DNA of 20,804 nt from JAZLIT01 sp045617525 (GTDB lineage Bacteria; Bacillota; Bacilli; Bacillales_A; Planococcaceae), in contig JAZLIT010000189.1 of assembly GCA_045617525.1 (NCBI GenBank), positions 1 to 20,804 of the forward strand. The letters run 5' to 3'. The notes under the pieces were generated by a model, which worked only from the letters and a program-made list of their open reading frames with translations, had not been told where the DNA came from and searched no databases. Positions 12,074-20,093 of the stretch are shown in pieces. Numbering within the stretch: the first letter of the stretch is position 1; each line of letters opens with the position of its first letter. Position numbers and translations under genes: made by a program.

Positions 12074-13375
12074 ATGCAACTTAAGATTTTAAATCAACCA
12101 ACATCAAATTGTTGTGAACCAACTACAGGTTGCTGTGATCCAAGTTTGCCGGTTGCTGTAATTGGTGCAGGTCCAATTGGCTTAGCAACAGCAGCACACC
12201 TACAGGCAAGAAATTTACCATTCTTCGTGGTAGAGGCAGGTAATTTAGCAGAAAACGTTCGGTCTTGGTCACATGTCACATTATTTTCTCCATGGCAATA
12301 TAACATCGATCCAGCGGCAAAAGTATTATTAGAAAAAGTAGGGTGGGTCGCTCCAGCAGATGAAGTAATTCCTACAGGTAAAGAACTCATCGAATATTAT
12401 TTAGAGCCACTTGCAGCTATTTTTAAAGAAAAAATTTATTCAAATCATCGTGTCATAGCGATGACAAGAGAAGAAACAGACCGTATGAAAAGCACAAATC
12501 GTGCAAACAGCCCATTTCAACTTTATGTAGAAACAACTCATGGTATAAAAGTGATGAAGGCAGGGGCAATTATTGATGCAACAGGTACTTGGGGAAATCC
12601 CAACCCTGTTCTTAGTAACGGTCTATGGTTGAAGTCAGAGCGAGATTTAGGTGATTTCATCGATTATCACATTCCTAATGTTGAGCAAAATAAAGCAATC
12701 TATGCCAATAAAAAAATCGCGGTCGTTGGTGGTGGGCATTCAGCTATTAATTCATTATTGCAATTAGCTGAGTTGAAGACGGAATTCCCACAGACAAAAA
12801 TTATATGGGTATTACGAAAGCAACGAGTGGAAGATGCATTTGGTGGTGGATCAAATGATGAATTAGCAGCTCGTGGTGAACTAGGCTTAAGAATAGCAGA
12901 GCTTGTAAAGAACGGGACAATTGATGTAAAAACGCCGTTTCGTATTCAATCCATTTCAAAAAACGAGCAAGGTATACAATTAAAAGCATCGACAGGAAAA
13001 ATTGAAGGATTGGATCGTTTAATCGTTAATACAGGTAATCGACCAGATTTCCAAATGAATAGTGAGTTACGTTATGAAGTAGAAACGATTACAGAAGCTG
13101 TACCAGCACTTGCTCCCTTAATTGATCCGAATGAACATAGTTGTGGAAGTGTAACAGCGCATGGTGAAAAAGAATTACGTCAACCCGAACCGAATTTTTA
13201 TATCGTTGGGTCAAAATCCTATGGGCGTGCGCCAACTTTCTTAATGGCAACAGGTTATGAACAAATTCGTTCTGTTGTTGCTCACTTAGCAGGGGATACA
13301 CAAGCTGCGCAGCAAGTTCAATTAAATTTACCCGAAACAGGTGTATGCCATAGTGGTACTGGTGGTTGTTGTTAA
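12074..13375 (+). CDS. FAD/NAD(P)-binding oxidoreductase with terminal Cys-Cys pairs (ArsO-like?)
   Basis: The flavoprotein has 433 residues with a two-nucleotide-site layout. The FAD site is VAVIGAGPIGLATAAHL (about 27-43). The NAD(P) site is IAVVGGGHSAINS (about 216-228), with ATGTWGNP between them, as in flavin monooxygenase or thioredoxin-reductase relatives. Unusual are C13C14 and C20C21 in a short N-terminal tail and C425 with C432C433 at the very end (GVCHSGTGGCC). Vicinal Cys pairs bind trivalent arsenic in ArsD. Related flavoproteins in ars operons have been called ArsO; that name here is inference. It could oxidise or reduce an arsenical or pass it to another protein. SD AAGGAAGGG; last gene before the operon terminator. 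Confidence 0.8.
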   Translation: MQLKILNQPTSNCCEPTTGCCDPSLPVAVIGAGPIGLATAAHLQARNLPFFVVEAGNLAENVRSWSHVTLFSPWQYNIDPAAKVLLEKVGWVAPADEVIPTGKELIEYYLEPLAAIFKEKIYSNHRVIAMTREETDRMKSTNRANSPFQLYVETTHGIKVMKAGAIIDATGTWGNPNPVLSNGLWLKSERDLGDFIDYHIPNVEQNKAIYANKKIAVVGGGHSAINSLLQLAELKTEFPQTKIIWVLRKQRVEDAFGGGSNDELAARGELGLRIAELVKNGTIDVKTPFRIQSISKNEQGIQLKASTGKIEGLDRLIVNTGNRPDFQMNSELRYEVETITEAVPALAPLIDPNEHSCGSVTAHGEKELRQPEPNFYIVGSKSYGRAPTFLMATGYEQIRSVVAHLAGDTQAAQQVQLNLPETGVCHSGTGGCC

Positions 13376-13416
13376 TTACTGTAATGTAGAGTAGTAGTGT
13401 TAGCATTTATAAACAG

Positions 13417-13445
13417 AAAACCTCATTCAAATGAATGAGGTTTTT
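13417..13445. terminator. bidirectional terminator after the arsenic operon
   Basis: A perfect 12-bp stem (13417-13428 with 13433-13444) with loop AAAT is flanked by A and T runs. It ends the ars operon and, on the minus strand, the operon ending at 13488. Confidence 0.88.
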
Positions 13446-13487
13446 GCTTTAGGTGCTATTGAATTGTATTTACATAAATGGGTTATG

Positions 13488-13943
13488 TTATTTAATCACA
13501 AGATTCCCTACATATTGAGCGTTTCCTTTTGTTGTACTAAGATCAAAAACAATTATATATTCACCTTTTTCATTGGGTAACCTAAAAGACTGTATTTCTT
13601 CAGGTTCTAATATTAATTCTTTATCATTTTTCCAAACTGAAACACTTATTTCATCTGGACTAGAATTAGGTTGACCATCCTCGAGTGTATAATCGACTTT
13701 CTGACCTGCTTTAAGGAAAAGTGGGTCTAGTTCTTCTGCTAATGTTTGAATATTCTCGGTCTTTTTGTTATATTTTTCGTCATGGCGCCAATCTATGTTT
13801 GCTTCAGTTAATATTACTTTTTGCATAATATAATCAGGGTTTACAAGTGTAACTGTAGGTGGAGAAAAATCATACTTTTCCCCAATGCATCCTGTTAATA
13901 TTATGACAATAAATATCCCGATAAACATATTGAAAAAACGCAT
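13488..13943 (-). CDS. putative lipoprotein
   Basis: The 151-residue protein has a lipoprotein signal ending in the lipobox LTGC (Cys at about 19), followed by a beta-rich extracytoplasmic part (for example EYIIVFDLSTTKGNAQYVGNLVI at the end). No known domain is recognised. It should be membrane-anchored on the outer face. Its ATG overlaps the stop of the cupin gene upstream as TAATG, so translation is coupled. It is the last gene of the minus-strand operon that begins with the GNAT gene. The function is unknown. Confidence 0.75.
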   Translation of the reverse strand: MRFFNMFIGIFIVIILTGCIGEKYDFSPPTVTLVNPDYIMQKVILTEANIDWRHDEKYNKKTENIQTLAEELDPLFLKAGQKVDYTLEDGQPNSSPDEISVSVWKNDKELILEPEEIQSFRLPNEKGEYIIVFDLSTTKGNAQYVGNLVIK

Positions 13944-14302
13944 TAGCGTATGCTATAAGGCATAAACAATGATGGAGATAATTCTTCGCTTTCAATGACG
14001 ATAGCAGTTAAACCGTCGTTTGTTTTTGTTTCATGCCATTCGTCTTTCTCCCAAAATACTGCATCGCCGGCTGCTAGTTTAATATCAGATTCTACCTCAT
14101 TTCGGACATATCCTTCACCATTTAAAATCAAAAGGAGCTGCGGTACCGCGGCCTGGTGATAGCCTATGACACCATTTTTAGGTAAGTGCATACAGCTAAT
14201 ACTTGCTGTTTTGGATGTTTGCACAATTTTTGAAAGGATGAAATTAGAGTCTACCGTAGCGATACTTTTACCAATGTCTTTTTTAAAATTATAAAATTCC
14301 AT
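13943..14302 (-). CDS. small cupin-domain protein
   Basis: A 119-residue single-domain cupin. The central strands run VPQLLLILNGEGYVRN and KLAAGDAVFWEKDEWHETKT, the latter being the second cupin motif with its His. The first motif is partly degenerate: GYHQAAVPQ carries one His instead of HxH, so metal binding may be weak or different. Such proteins often sense or bind small ligands. The ATG has GGAGGG upstream. The gene sits between the GrpB-type and lipoprotein genes in one operon, with a 25-base gap before it and a one-base overlap after it. Confidence 0.75.
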   Translation of the reverse strand: MEFYNFKKDIGKSIATVDSNFILSKIVQTSKTASISCMHLPKNGVIGYHQAAVPQLLLILNGEGYVRNEVESDIKLAAGDAVFWEKDEWHETKTNDGLTAIVIESEELSPSLFMPYSIR

Positions 14303-14327
14303 TGTTACCCTCCAATAAATAGATTTT

Positions 14328-14855
14328 TTACTTTTGCTCGATAATGCGCTTCACAAAGGACTCCTTAAAGTTCGTGTAGTCCTTTATAGTAGCTTCTTTA
14401 TTCTGAAATAAGTAATCTTCCTTGATTTGCTCATACGCAAATTTTTCAGATTCATTTGCATTAAGGTAATTTCTGAAAAATAACAGGTTTTCCCATAATT
14501 CACCTTTATAGATTACGCCATGTATGAAATGTGTTTTCACTTCAAATGTTGAATCTTCAAATTTTGCAAAGATAATTTCGTTTGGACGATTTACTCGCAA
14601 TCGATAAAATCCAATTGTTTGTAATTGCTTTTCAATGAAGGGATCCAAATTATCAATTTTACTTAACCCGAGTAACATATCGATTATTGGCTTTGCTTTT
14701 ATACCTTCAATAGCTGTACTTCCGATATGTTCGATAGTGTTCGATTTGAAATTTAAAACAGTTTGGATTTCGAGTTGTACACGCAGAAATTCTTCTCGCC
14801 AAGCATGATTATAAGGAACAATCATAACCTCATCATTTTTGATTCCTAAGTGCAT
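14328..14855 (-). CDS. GrpB/UPF0157 family protein
   Basis: The 175-residue protein is typical of the GrpB/UPF0157 family, a nucleotidyltransferase-like fold. It has VPYNHAWREEF near the start, then IEHIGSTAIEGIKAKPIIDM, the family's hallmark (HIGSTAVPGLxAKPIIDI), and later VKTHFIHGV and FRNYLNANE. The exact reaction is unknown; members are often beside or fused to acetyltransferase or kinase genes. Here it follows the double GNAT gene by 23 bases. The ATG has a strong AGGGGGA SD. Confidence 0.88.
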   Translation of the reverse strand: MHLGIKNDEVMIVPYNHAWREEFLRVQLEIQTVLNFKSNTIEHIGSTAIEGIKAKPIIDMLLGLSKIDNLDPFIEKQLQTIGFYRLRVNRPNEIIFAKFEDSTFEVKTHFIHGVIYKGELWENLLFFRNYLNANESEKFAYEQIKEDYLFQNKEATIKDYTNFKESFVKRIIEQK

Positions 14856-14878
14856 TAATAATTCCCCCTAAATTCACG

Positions 14879-15841
14879 CTATTCTTTTTTTACGAGTATT
14901 TTTTCCATTGTAACGGTCGGCATGGTATTGCCTGTTTTACTTGTTGACATTTCCTCAGAACTTATGTAGTAACCTAATTTTCCATATAGTTGAATGTTCT
15001 CTTGCTCACTTTTACGGACTTTGCAAATCACAGATTGCAATCCCATCGTTTTTGCGTATTTTTCGATATGTTCCACTAATGCTGAAGCAATGCCTTGACC
15101 TTGCATTTTTGGGAGCACGGAAAGGCGTGAGAAATAGAGTGATTCCTTTTTTCTTTCGCATTTAATGATGCCTACTAATTGATCCGTCATGCTTACGCCA
15201 AAGATAAGTAAGCCGTTCGCTAATTCTTCCTCAATTGAGTTAGCAGTTTCCTTTAAAGCACTTGATGGGACTGGATCTTGTTCATAACGTTTAAAGGCGG
15301 CGTGAATTACGTGGATGATTGCCTTTGTGTTCTGTACGATTTTAATTTCATGCTTCGAAGTTTGAACAATGCGTAATGCCATACGAATTGTTTTCAGCAA
15401 ATGGCCCTCAAATAAATCATCAAACTCCTCAATAAATTCAAATCCCTTCGCTAGGTAAAAACGCTTGCCAATTTCATTTTCCGCTTCAACATTAATCCAA
15501 ACACGCGCAGGCTGTATTTGCTTAATACCATAATTAAGTAGAGCGGAGCCGATGCCTTGATTCTGGTAATTAGGATGCAAATAAATTGCCGCTAATTCGA
15601 CGTCGCCATTTTCCCTTCTATTAGAGAAATTGGCAAAGCCAACAGTTTTATTGTCAATTTTGGCAACATAAAAGGGCGTGGTTGTGCATCTTTTGAATAG
15701 CATTTCTTCGTTATATGCCAATTTTAAGTAATTATTTTGAACATCGAGTGCAATGAGCCCTTCATAGGTTGTGTGCCATCCAATTGTGGCAATTTCCTGC
15801 ACCTGTTGAATTTCTGATATGGTCATACTACTTATTTCCAT
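14879..15841 (-). CDS. tandem (double-domain) GNAT N-acetyltransferase
   Basis: From the start at 15841 the protein has 320 residues with two GNAT domains. Domain 1 (about 1-160) has VELAAIYLHPNYQNQGIGSALL as motif A with the acetyl-CoA loop QNQGIG. Domain 2 (about 165-315) has LSVLPKMQGQGIASALVEH with QGQGIA. Each keeps the Q/RxxGxG/A loop, so both may bind acetyl-CoA. The substrate is unknown. The ATG at 15841 is chosen because GGAGGG lies 7 bases before it; the upstream in-frame ATG at 15856 has the SD inside its own codons. First gene of a four-gene operon. Confidence 0.85.
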   Translation of the reverse strand: MEISSMTISEIQQVQEIATIGWHTTYEGLIALDVQNNYLKLAYNEEMLFKRCTTTPFYVAKIDNKTVGFANFSNRRENGDVELAAIYLHPNYQNQGIGSALLNYGIKQIQPARVWINVEAENEIGKRFYLAKGFEFIEEFDDLFEGHLLKTIRMALRIVQTSKHEIKIVQNTKAIIHVIHAAFKRYEQDPVPSSALKETANSIEEELANGLLIFGVSMTDQLVGIIKCERKKESLYFSRLSVLPKMQGQGIASALVEHIEKYAKTMGLQSVICKVRKSEQENIQLYGKLGYYISSEEMSTSKTGNTMPTVTMEKILVKKE

Positions 15842-16069
15842 CAACTTTCCCTCCATTATAGAAATATTTAGCTAACTCCAAAGTGGTTATTTTTGTTTCG
15901 TAGTAAGATTCAGCGGGATAAACGTATTACTTTATTGTTGGAATTTTTAGAATATGGTTATTGTAACAGAAATACCGTAAACAGAAAATTGAATTTTTCG
16001 ATAAATTTTACGGCTCATGAAAATAACTTTTTCGGTCAAACTATGTAGGAAGGAAAGGAGGTTTCCTAT

Positions 16070-17053
16070 TTGTTGCTTCAGCGCGTCGCCATTTTTTCAT
16101 GCATGGTGTTAATGACTCCGATTTTTTCTAATATAGCCACGGCTAAAGAAGGGCAATCAAGCGAAAAAACGTATGAACAACGAATGCAACTGTATAAAGA
16201 TGTTGATTATCCTTGGCATCAATTAGCTGCGGTAGATCAATATGAGCGTAATATTCAAGCAGTACGAAACGATATACCGAAACGTGATGGGCTTATGGCT
16301 ATTCAATTTAGTTCGGAATTTTGGACGGGTGAATTCAATCCATACCAAGAAGATACTGCGCCAACGTCCATTGCCTATTTTGGAGGATATGGACTTGATG
16401 GTAATGCAGATGGTGTTGCAAGTCCCAATCAAGATGAGGATGTAATTAGGTCCCTCGCCAACTATTTAAACAGTTTCGGTATGGCTGATGACGATTTTGA
16501 ATTCGCACTTTTTAGCTATTATAAAAGTGAAGAAGCAGTAAAACAAATTCAAACGATTGCTCAACTTTATGCAAAGTTTGATACGCTCAATTTGGATAAG
16601 CACTATTTCCCGTTACCCGTGAAATACGATTATAGTTACCGTAGCACATGGGGAGCGAATCGCGGCTGGGGTGGTAAACGTACGCATGAAGGAACTGATC
16701 TTTTTGCGGGCTATGGCACACAGGTATATGCCACATCCTATGGCATCATTGAAACAATGGGATGGAATGACTTTGGTGGATGGCGCATTGGTATTCGCGA
16801 TCATCGCAATACGTACCATTACTATGCCCATTTAAACAGTTATGATGAAAACATAAAGGTAGGTGACATTGTGGAGCCCGGCACGGTACTTGGATATGTT
16901 GGCAGTAGTGGTTATGGTAAGGAAGGAACAGCTGGGAAGTTTGCTCCCCATTTGCATTACGGCATGTATAAATTTAATGGTCGTACAGAGTGGGCATTTG
17001 ATCCATATCCATCACTGCAACTTTGGGAACGCCAGACGAAGGGCGGTAATTAA
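16070..17053 (+). CDS. lytH: LytH-like M23 peptidoglycan endopeptidase
   Basis: The 327-residue secreted protein has a signal peptide to about residue 25 (ATA-KE cleavage). A long conserved N-terminal region (WHQLAAVDQYERNI, FGGYGLDGN) is followed by an M23 metallopeptidase domain (about 200-315). Zinc ligands are visible: THEGTDLF (HxxxD) and APHLHYG (HxH). The whole layout and the ending (FDPYPSLQLWERQ) agree with my memory of Bacillus subtilis LytH, a sporulation L-Ala-D-Glu endopeptidase that trims cortex peptide chains. The symbol rests on that recollection. Start TTG at 16070 with an excellent AAAGGAGG. The next gene starts directly after its stop. Confidence 0.82.
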   Translation: MLLQRVAIFSCMVLMTPIFSNIATAKEGQSSEKTYEQRMQLYKDVDYPWHQLAAVDQYERNIQAVRNDIPKRDGLMAIQFSSEFWTGEFNPYQEDTAPTSIAYFGGYGLDGNADGVASPNQDEDVIRSLANYLNSFGMADDDFEFALFSYYKSEEAVKQIQTIAQLYAKFDTLNLDKHYFPLPVKYDYSYRSTWGANRGWGGKRTHEGTDLFAGYGTQVYATSYGIIETMGWNDFGGWRIGIRDHRNTYHYYAHLNSYDENIKVGDIVEPGTVLGYVGSSGYGKEGTAGKFAPHLHYGMYKFNGRTEWAFDPYPSLQLWERQTKGGN

Positions 17054-17788
17054 TTGAAGCGCCTATATAGTGTAATTGCAGTTGTCTGTATAGCATCAGC
17101 AAGCTTGTTTATCCTGATGGAAAATACATCAGCGGATAAGGGGAGACCTTATTATGAGCAGGCAGGGCAAATATTTTGGGATGTAAAAACGGAGGAAAAA
17201 CTCGTTGCGTTGACGTTTGATGATGGTCCACACCCGGAACATACGAGCGATGTTCTGGATTTATTAGCCCAGTATAATGCGAAGGGGACATTTTTTGTGG
17301 TGGGTGAACATGCAGATAAAAATCCCGAATTAATTTTACGGATGTATGAAGAAGGGCATGAGATTGCGAATCATACGTACACCCATCCGTTTAAGGTGAC
17401 GGTACCAGAGTTAATGGAAGAAATTAAGCAAACGAATGACACAATTTATAGTATAACGGGTTTCGCACCAGAACTCTTTCGACCAGTAGAGGGCCAATAT
17501 ACAGATGCGATGATCGAAGCTATTACGAAAGAAGGCTATATGGTGGTCATGTGGTCATGGCATCAGGACACGGAAGATTGGAAAGACCCTGGTGTAAAGA
17601 AAATTGTAGATAAAGTTCTCAAAGGCACAAAGCAAGGTGATGTTGTGCTATTCCATGACGGTGGAGGCAATCGCCAGCAAACGGTCGATGCACTTGATCA
17701 AATTTTACCTGCATTGCAAAAAGAAGGTTATAAATTCGTGACAATTTCGGAGCTATTAGAAGTGAAGGCACGAAATCAAAAGCCGTAG
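17054..17788 (+). CDS. polysaccharide deacetylase (NodB fold), exported
   Basis: The 244-residue protein has an N-terminal signal or anchor (about 5-22) and a NodB-homology domain. It shows TFDDGP (catalytic base and metal Asp, about 54-59), NHTYTHP (metal His pair), RPVEGQYT in place of the usual RPP-G motif, WSWHQDTEDW, and LFHDGGG. Members remove N-acetyl groups from peptidoglycan or chitin-like chains; PdaA-type enzymes act in the spore cortex. The TTG start immediately follows the lytH stop (TAATTG), with AAGGGCGG as a weak SD, so translation is coupled. With its partner it forms a peptidoglycan-modifying pair; a cortex role is inference. Confidence 0.88.
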   Translation: MKRLYSVIAVVCIASASLFILMENTSADKGRPYYEQAGQIFWDVKTEEKLVALTFDDGPHPEHTSDVLDLLAQYNAKGTFFVVGEHADKNPELILRMYEEGHEIANHTYTHPFKVTVPELMEEIKQTNDTIYSITGFAPELFRPVEGQYTDAMIEAITKEGYMVVMWSWHQDTEDWKDPGVKKIVDKVLKGTKQGDVVLFHDGGGNRQQTVDALDQILPALQKEGYKFVTISELLEVKARNQKP

Positions 17789-17813
17789 CATTTTATTATG
17801 CTACGGCTTTATT
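17779..17813. terminator. bidirectional terminator between deacetylase and azoR
   Basis: A perfect 12-bp stem (17779-17790 with 17799-17810) with an eight-base loop contains the deacetylase stop codon at 17786-17788. The minus-strand reading ends in TTTTGATTT, so it also serves azoR. Confidence 0.85.
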
Positions 17814-17845
17814 TGGTGACGTGGAAATTTTCGTATGGCGTTTCT

Positions 17846-18469
17846 TTATAATGTTGCAGCTAACGCTTTTACTTTCTTTAAACCGTCTGCAATGATTGTC
17901 TGTGCGTTTGCTGGGTCTTGTGAGTGACCTTCAATAATTACTTCATCTGTGACCTCTAAACCAACGTAATTATTTAAAATAACGTGCATGTAATTCACAG
18001 CCATTTCAAGTGCGTTCATTTCTGGTCTGCTATAAAAGCCACCACGTGCATTTAATAAGTACACTTTCTTTTCCCCAAGTAAAAATTCCTTTTTACCTTC
18101 CGCGTTATATTTAAACGTAAATCCAGCTTGAATGGTGTAGTCTAGGAATGAATGTAATGCTGAAGGAATCGTTAAGTTCCAAAGTGGGAAAGCGAATACG
18201 ATAACATCGGCATTTTTCACTGCTTCTTGTGATTTCCGTTGGGCAGCAATTGACGCAGCTTCTTTTTCATTTAATGCTTCGCCATTTTTCAATTTACCAA
18301 ATGCGTTAAAAAGATCTTGACCGTAATGTGGGAAAGCTTCTGCGAATACATCAAATGTTGTGATGTTTAATGAATCGTTTTTCGAAGCTTCTTCTACGAA
18401 AGTGTTGTACATCATTGTTGAAATACCGTCTGGACGGTTGTTTGCTTTTACTACTAATACATTAGTCAT
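17846..18469 (-). CDS. azoR: FMN-dependent NADH-azoreductase AzoR
   Basis: The 207-residue flavodoxin-fold quinone/azo reductase has an N-terminal strand TNVLVVKANNRPDGIST for FMN phosphate binding, FAFPLWNLTIPSALHSFLDY (the PLWNF..PA.LK.W.D-type motif) and LNARGGFYS for the flavin ring. It reduces quinones and azo compounds with NADH in the cytoplasm, and may protect from thiol or quinone stress. Length is normal. The ATG has GAGAGG upstream. It is a single gene; a monooxygenase relic lies upstream on the same strand. Confidence 0.92.
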   Translation of the reverse strand: MTNVLVVKANNRPDGISTMMYNTFVEEASKNDSLNITTFDVFAEAFPHYGQDLFNAFGKLKNGEALNEKEAASIAAQRKSQEAVKNADVIVFAFPLWNLTIPSALHSFLDYTIQAGFTFKYNAEGKKEFLLGEKKVYLLNARGGFYSRPEMNALEMAVNYMHVILNNYVGLEVTDEVIIEGHSQDPANAQTIIADGLKKVKALAATL

Positions 18470-18564
18470 TGTGAAAACCTCTCTTTTATGAATAAAATAA
18501 TGTTAGAAAATCAATACAGTTAACCGCTAATATTTGATTCGCTACACGTTGTGGCATCATTTGC

Positions 18565-18765
18565 TCAGGTACCACCTTGATAAGGCATGCCACGAACCTT
18601 CATAAAATGTGTCATGTACTGGTTATAATGTGGAAATGGGGAACGGAATTCTCCGTGCCAGTTTACTACGTCTTTTTCTTGTAGTTCCATAAACAGTCCT
18701 AGCTTTTCCTCAAATAACTTATCGTAGTCATCTAAAATCACACCAAATAATGAAAAACTTTCAAA
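18565..18765 (-). pseudogene. fragment of a luciferase-like flavin monooxygenase
   Basis: The minus-strand frame reads ESFSLFGVILDDYDKLFEEK, then LGLFMELQEKDVVNWHGEFRSP, similar to the middle of LLM-class flavin-dependent oxidoreductases (usual pattern: ALFG-DL-DYDELFEEKL-LLL-I-E-E-V-W-GK-R). The family is over 300 residues long, so only a short core remains, ending in an unrelated tail and TGA. The ORF extends upstream only because it runs through a terminator hairpin. It is a decaying remnant, not a gene. Confidence 0.5.
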
Positions 18766-18776
18766 AAAGGCACAAT

Positions 18777-18810
18777 AAAACGACCTCTGCACATTTGCAG
18801 AGGTCGTTTT
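18777..18810. terminator. 15-bp perfect hairpin terminator
   Basis: Arms 18777-18791 and 18796-18810 are exact complements around loop CATT, with AAAA/TTTT at the base. It is bidirectional and unusually strong, beside the monooxygenase relic. Confidence 0.85.
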
Positions 18811-18896
18811 CATTAGGCTAATAATGCAGTTCTAAATCAGGATAAGTATAATATTTGAAAGCATTAATTATTTAAAAGGATAATTATGTATATTTA

Positions 18897-18925
18897 TTCC
18901 AATTTATTCAACATTAATATATAAT
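18897..18925 (+). promoter_or_regulatory. weak promoter candidate for the ASCH gene
   Basis: TATAAT (18920-18925) is perfect, but TTCCAA (18897-18902) at 17 bases is a poor -35 box. The gene starts about 70 bases downstream. Confidence 0.35.
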
Positions 18926-18995
18926 TTAGTTATTTCAGTAAACGAAATAGTTATTGGGAGATTGTTATATAAATTATGAATCGGTGGTGAGACTG

Positions 18996-19433
18996 TTGAA
19001 TGAAGATGCATTAAAATTTTGGCATGATTATTGGGGAAGCGAGAAAGTAACGAATAATGTAGAATCCTTCTGTTTTGGAGATACGCCAGATGAGTTAGCG
19101 GAGATGGTTGTTACAGGGAAAAAGACAGCAACGTGTAATGCATTAAAATTGTATGAACTTACTAATAAACCACTTCCAAAGGTAGAGGATTACAATATTA
19201 TTTTAAATAAAGAATTCGAACCTGTGGCGCTAATTCAAATTGAAAATATTGAGTTAATACCCTATGATCAAATTAGTGAAACCTTTGCCATTGCTGAAGG
19301 TGATGGCTCTTATGAGAACTGGGATAATATCCATACGCGGTATTTTTCTGAGATGCTATCCGAATACAATGAAACATTCAATCGAAATATTATTTTAGTA
19401 TGTCAGACGTTTAAACTTCTTACTGTTAAGTAA
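18996..19433 (+). CDS. ASCH-domain protein
   Basis: The protein has 145 residues from TTG at 18996. It shows the ASCH fold: FWHDYWGSEKV near the N-terminus, ESFCFGDTPDELAEMVVTGKKTATCNAL (the G-x-K-x-x-T core: VTGKKTAT), ALIQIENIELIPYDQI, and FAIAEGDGSYENWDNIHTRYF. ASCH domains are PUA-related and bind or cut RNA, or hydrolyse modified nucleosides such as acetylcytidine. The start is set by GGTGGTGAG about 8 bases upstream; an earlier in-frame start at 18954 has no good SD and adds unmatched residues. Single gene. Confidence 0.85.
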   Translation: MNEDALKFWHDYWGSEKVTNNVESFCFGDTPDELAEMVVTGKKTATCNALKLYELTNKPLPKVEDYNIILNKEFEPVALIQIENIELIPYDQISETFAIAEGDGSYENWDNIHTRYFSEMLSEYNETFNRNIILVCQTFKLLTVK

Positions 19434-19434
19434 G

Positions 19435-19476
19435 AAACGCCGACCAGTTCAACCTGCTGATTGGCGTTTTCTTATT
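19435..19476 (+). terminator. terminator of the ASCH gene
   Basis: AAACGCC (19435-19441) pairs with GGCGTTT (19463-19469), with an internal loop and a short inner CAG/CTG pairing, followed by a T-rich tail. Confidence 0.65.
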
Positions 19477-19489
19477 TTACAGATGGGAA

Positions 19490-19960
19490 TTATTTTTCGC
19501 TAGCTGCTTTCGTACGTGCCATACGATCCACTAATTCGAAGTCTTTCGTTTTTACATATTCGACTTGATTACGTGTGCAAAAATCGATTATGTCATCATA
19601 AATTCGATCTGGTTTAAATGCCAATAGACGTATATTAAAACCGTTTATCGTCTTGATATGTGCAAATTTTGTTGCCCAATTTGCTCTTTTGAACACCACT
19701 TTTTTTATCGAATCACTAGTTACACGCTTTGTATAAAGTGATTTTTTAAAAATTAGTATCGAATAGGTAATTACATTCTCGCTAATTGTTAGTTTGTAGT
19801 GTGTGAACACGATAATCATACAGATAACAAAATATAAAATAATACTAGTTAAAACCCAAGCTATATGCCAAAAGGGGGCACTCGCCATTGTAAAAAGGAA
19901 TGATATCGTAATTAAGTATAGAGATGGAACTCTTGCTTGAACTCTTGCATTGTACTCCAT
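19490..19960 (-). CDS. membrane protein with cytoplasmic PH-like domain
   Basis: The 156-residue protein has two close membrane segments (about 12-30 and 34-54), then a soluble part with strands such as HYKLTISENVITYSILIFKKS and VTSDSIKKVVFKR. That layout (two helices, then a short beta-rich domain) is like bacterial PH or YdbS-type proteins, but the match is loose. No catalytic motif is visible. The ATG has AGAGGTGTT upstream. The C-terminus is charged. Nearby minus-strand genes are also small membrane proteins; whether they share an operon is unclear. Function unknown. Confidence 0.65.
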   Translation of the reverse strand: MEYNARVQARVPSLYLITISFLFTMASAPFWHIAWVLTSIILYFVICMIIVFTHYKLTISENVITYSILIFKKSLYTKRVTSDSIKKVVFKRANWATKFAHIKTINGFNIRLLAFKPDRIYDDIIDFCTRNQVEYVKTKDFELVDRMARTKAASEK

Positions 19961-19997
19961 AAAACACCTCTAATTTTTAGTAATCACACTCTGCATT

Positions 19998-20075
19998 TTA
20001 TGTGACAGAATTCCCCACAATAAAAAGAATTGAAATTAAATAACTACCGATGTCGTCTAAAAGGGAAAATCGCAT
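19998..20075 (-). CDS. 25-residue membrane micro-ORF
   Basis: The minus-strand ATG at 20075 has a near-perfect AAAGGAGG eight bases upstream. The peptide is MRFSLLDDIGSYLISILFIV plus GNSVT, with one hydrophobic segment of about 14 residues. The SD starts just after the stop codon of the 74-residue membrane protein at 20094, so the two should be co-transcribed. It could be a real small membrane peptide or the decayed front end of a longer gene. Confidence 0.45.
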   Translation of the reverse strand: MRFSLLDDIGSYLISILFIVGNSVT

Positions 20076-20093
20076 GCGTAGGGCCTCCTTTAG

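Noticed and set aside
15973..16012. Inverted repeat CCGTAAA...TTTACGG upstream of lytH
   Set aside because: Seven bases with a long spacer in AT-rich DNA; too weak to call an operator. No CATA-type sigma-K box was found there either.
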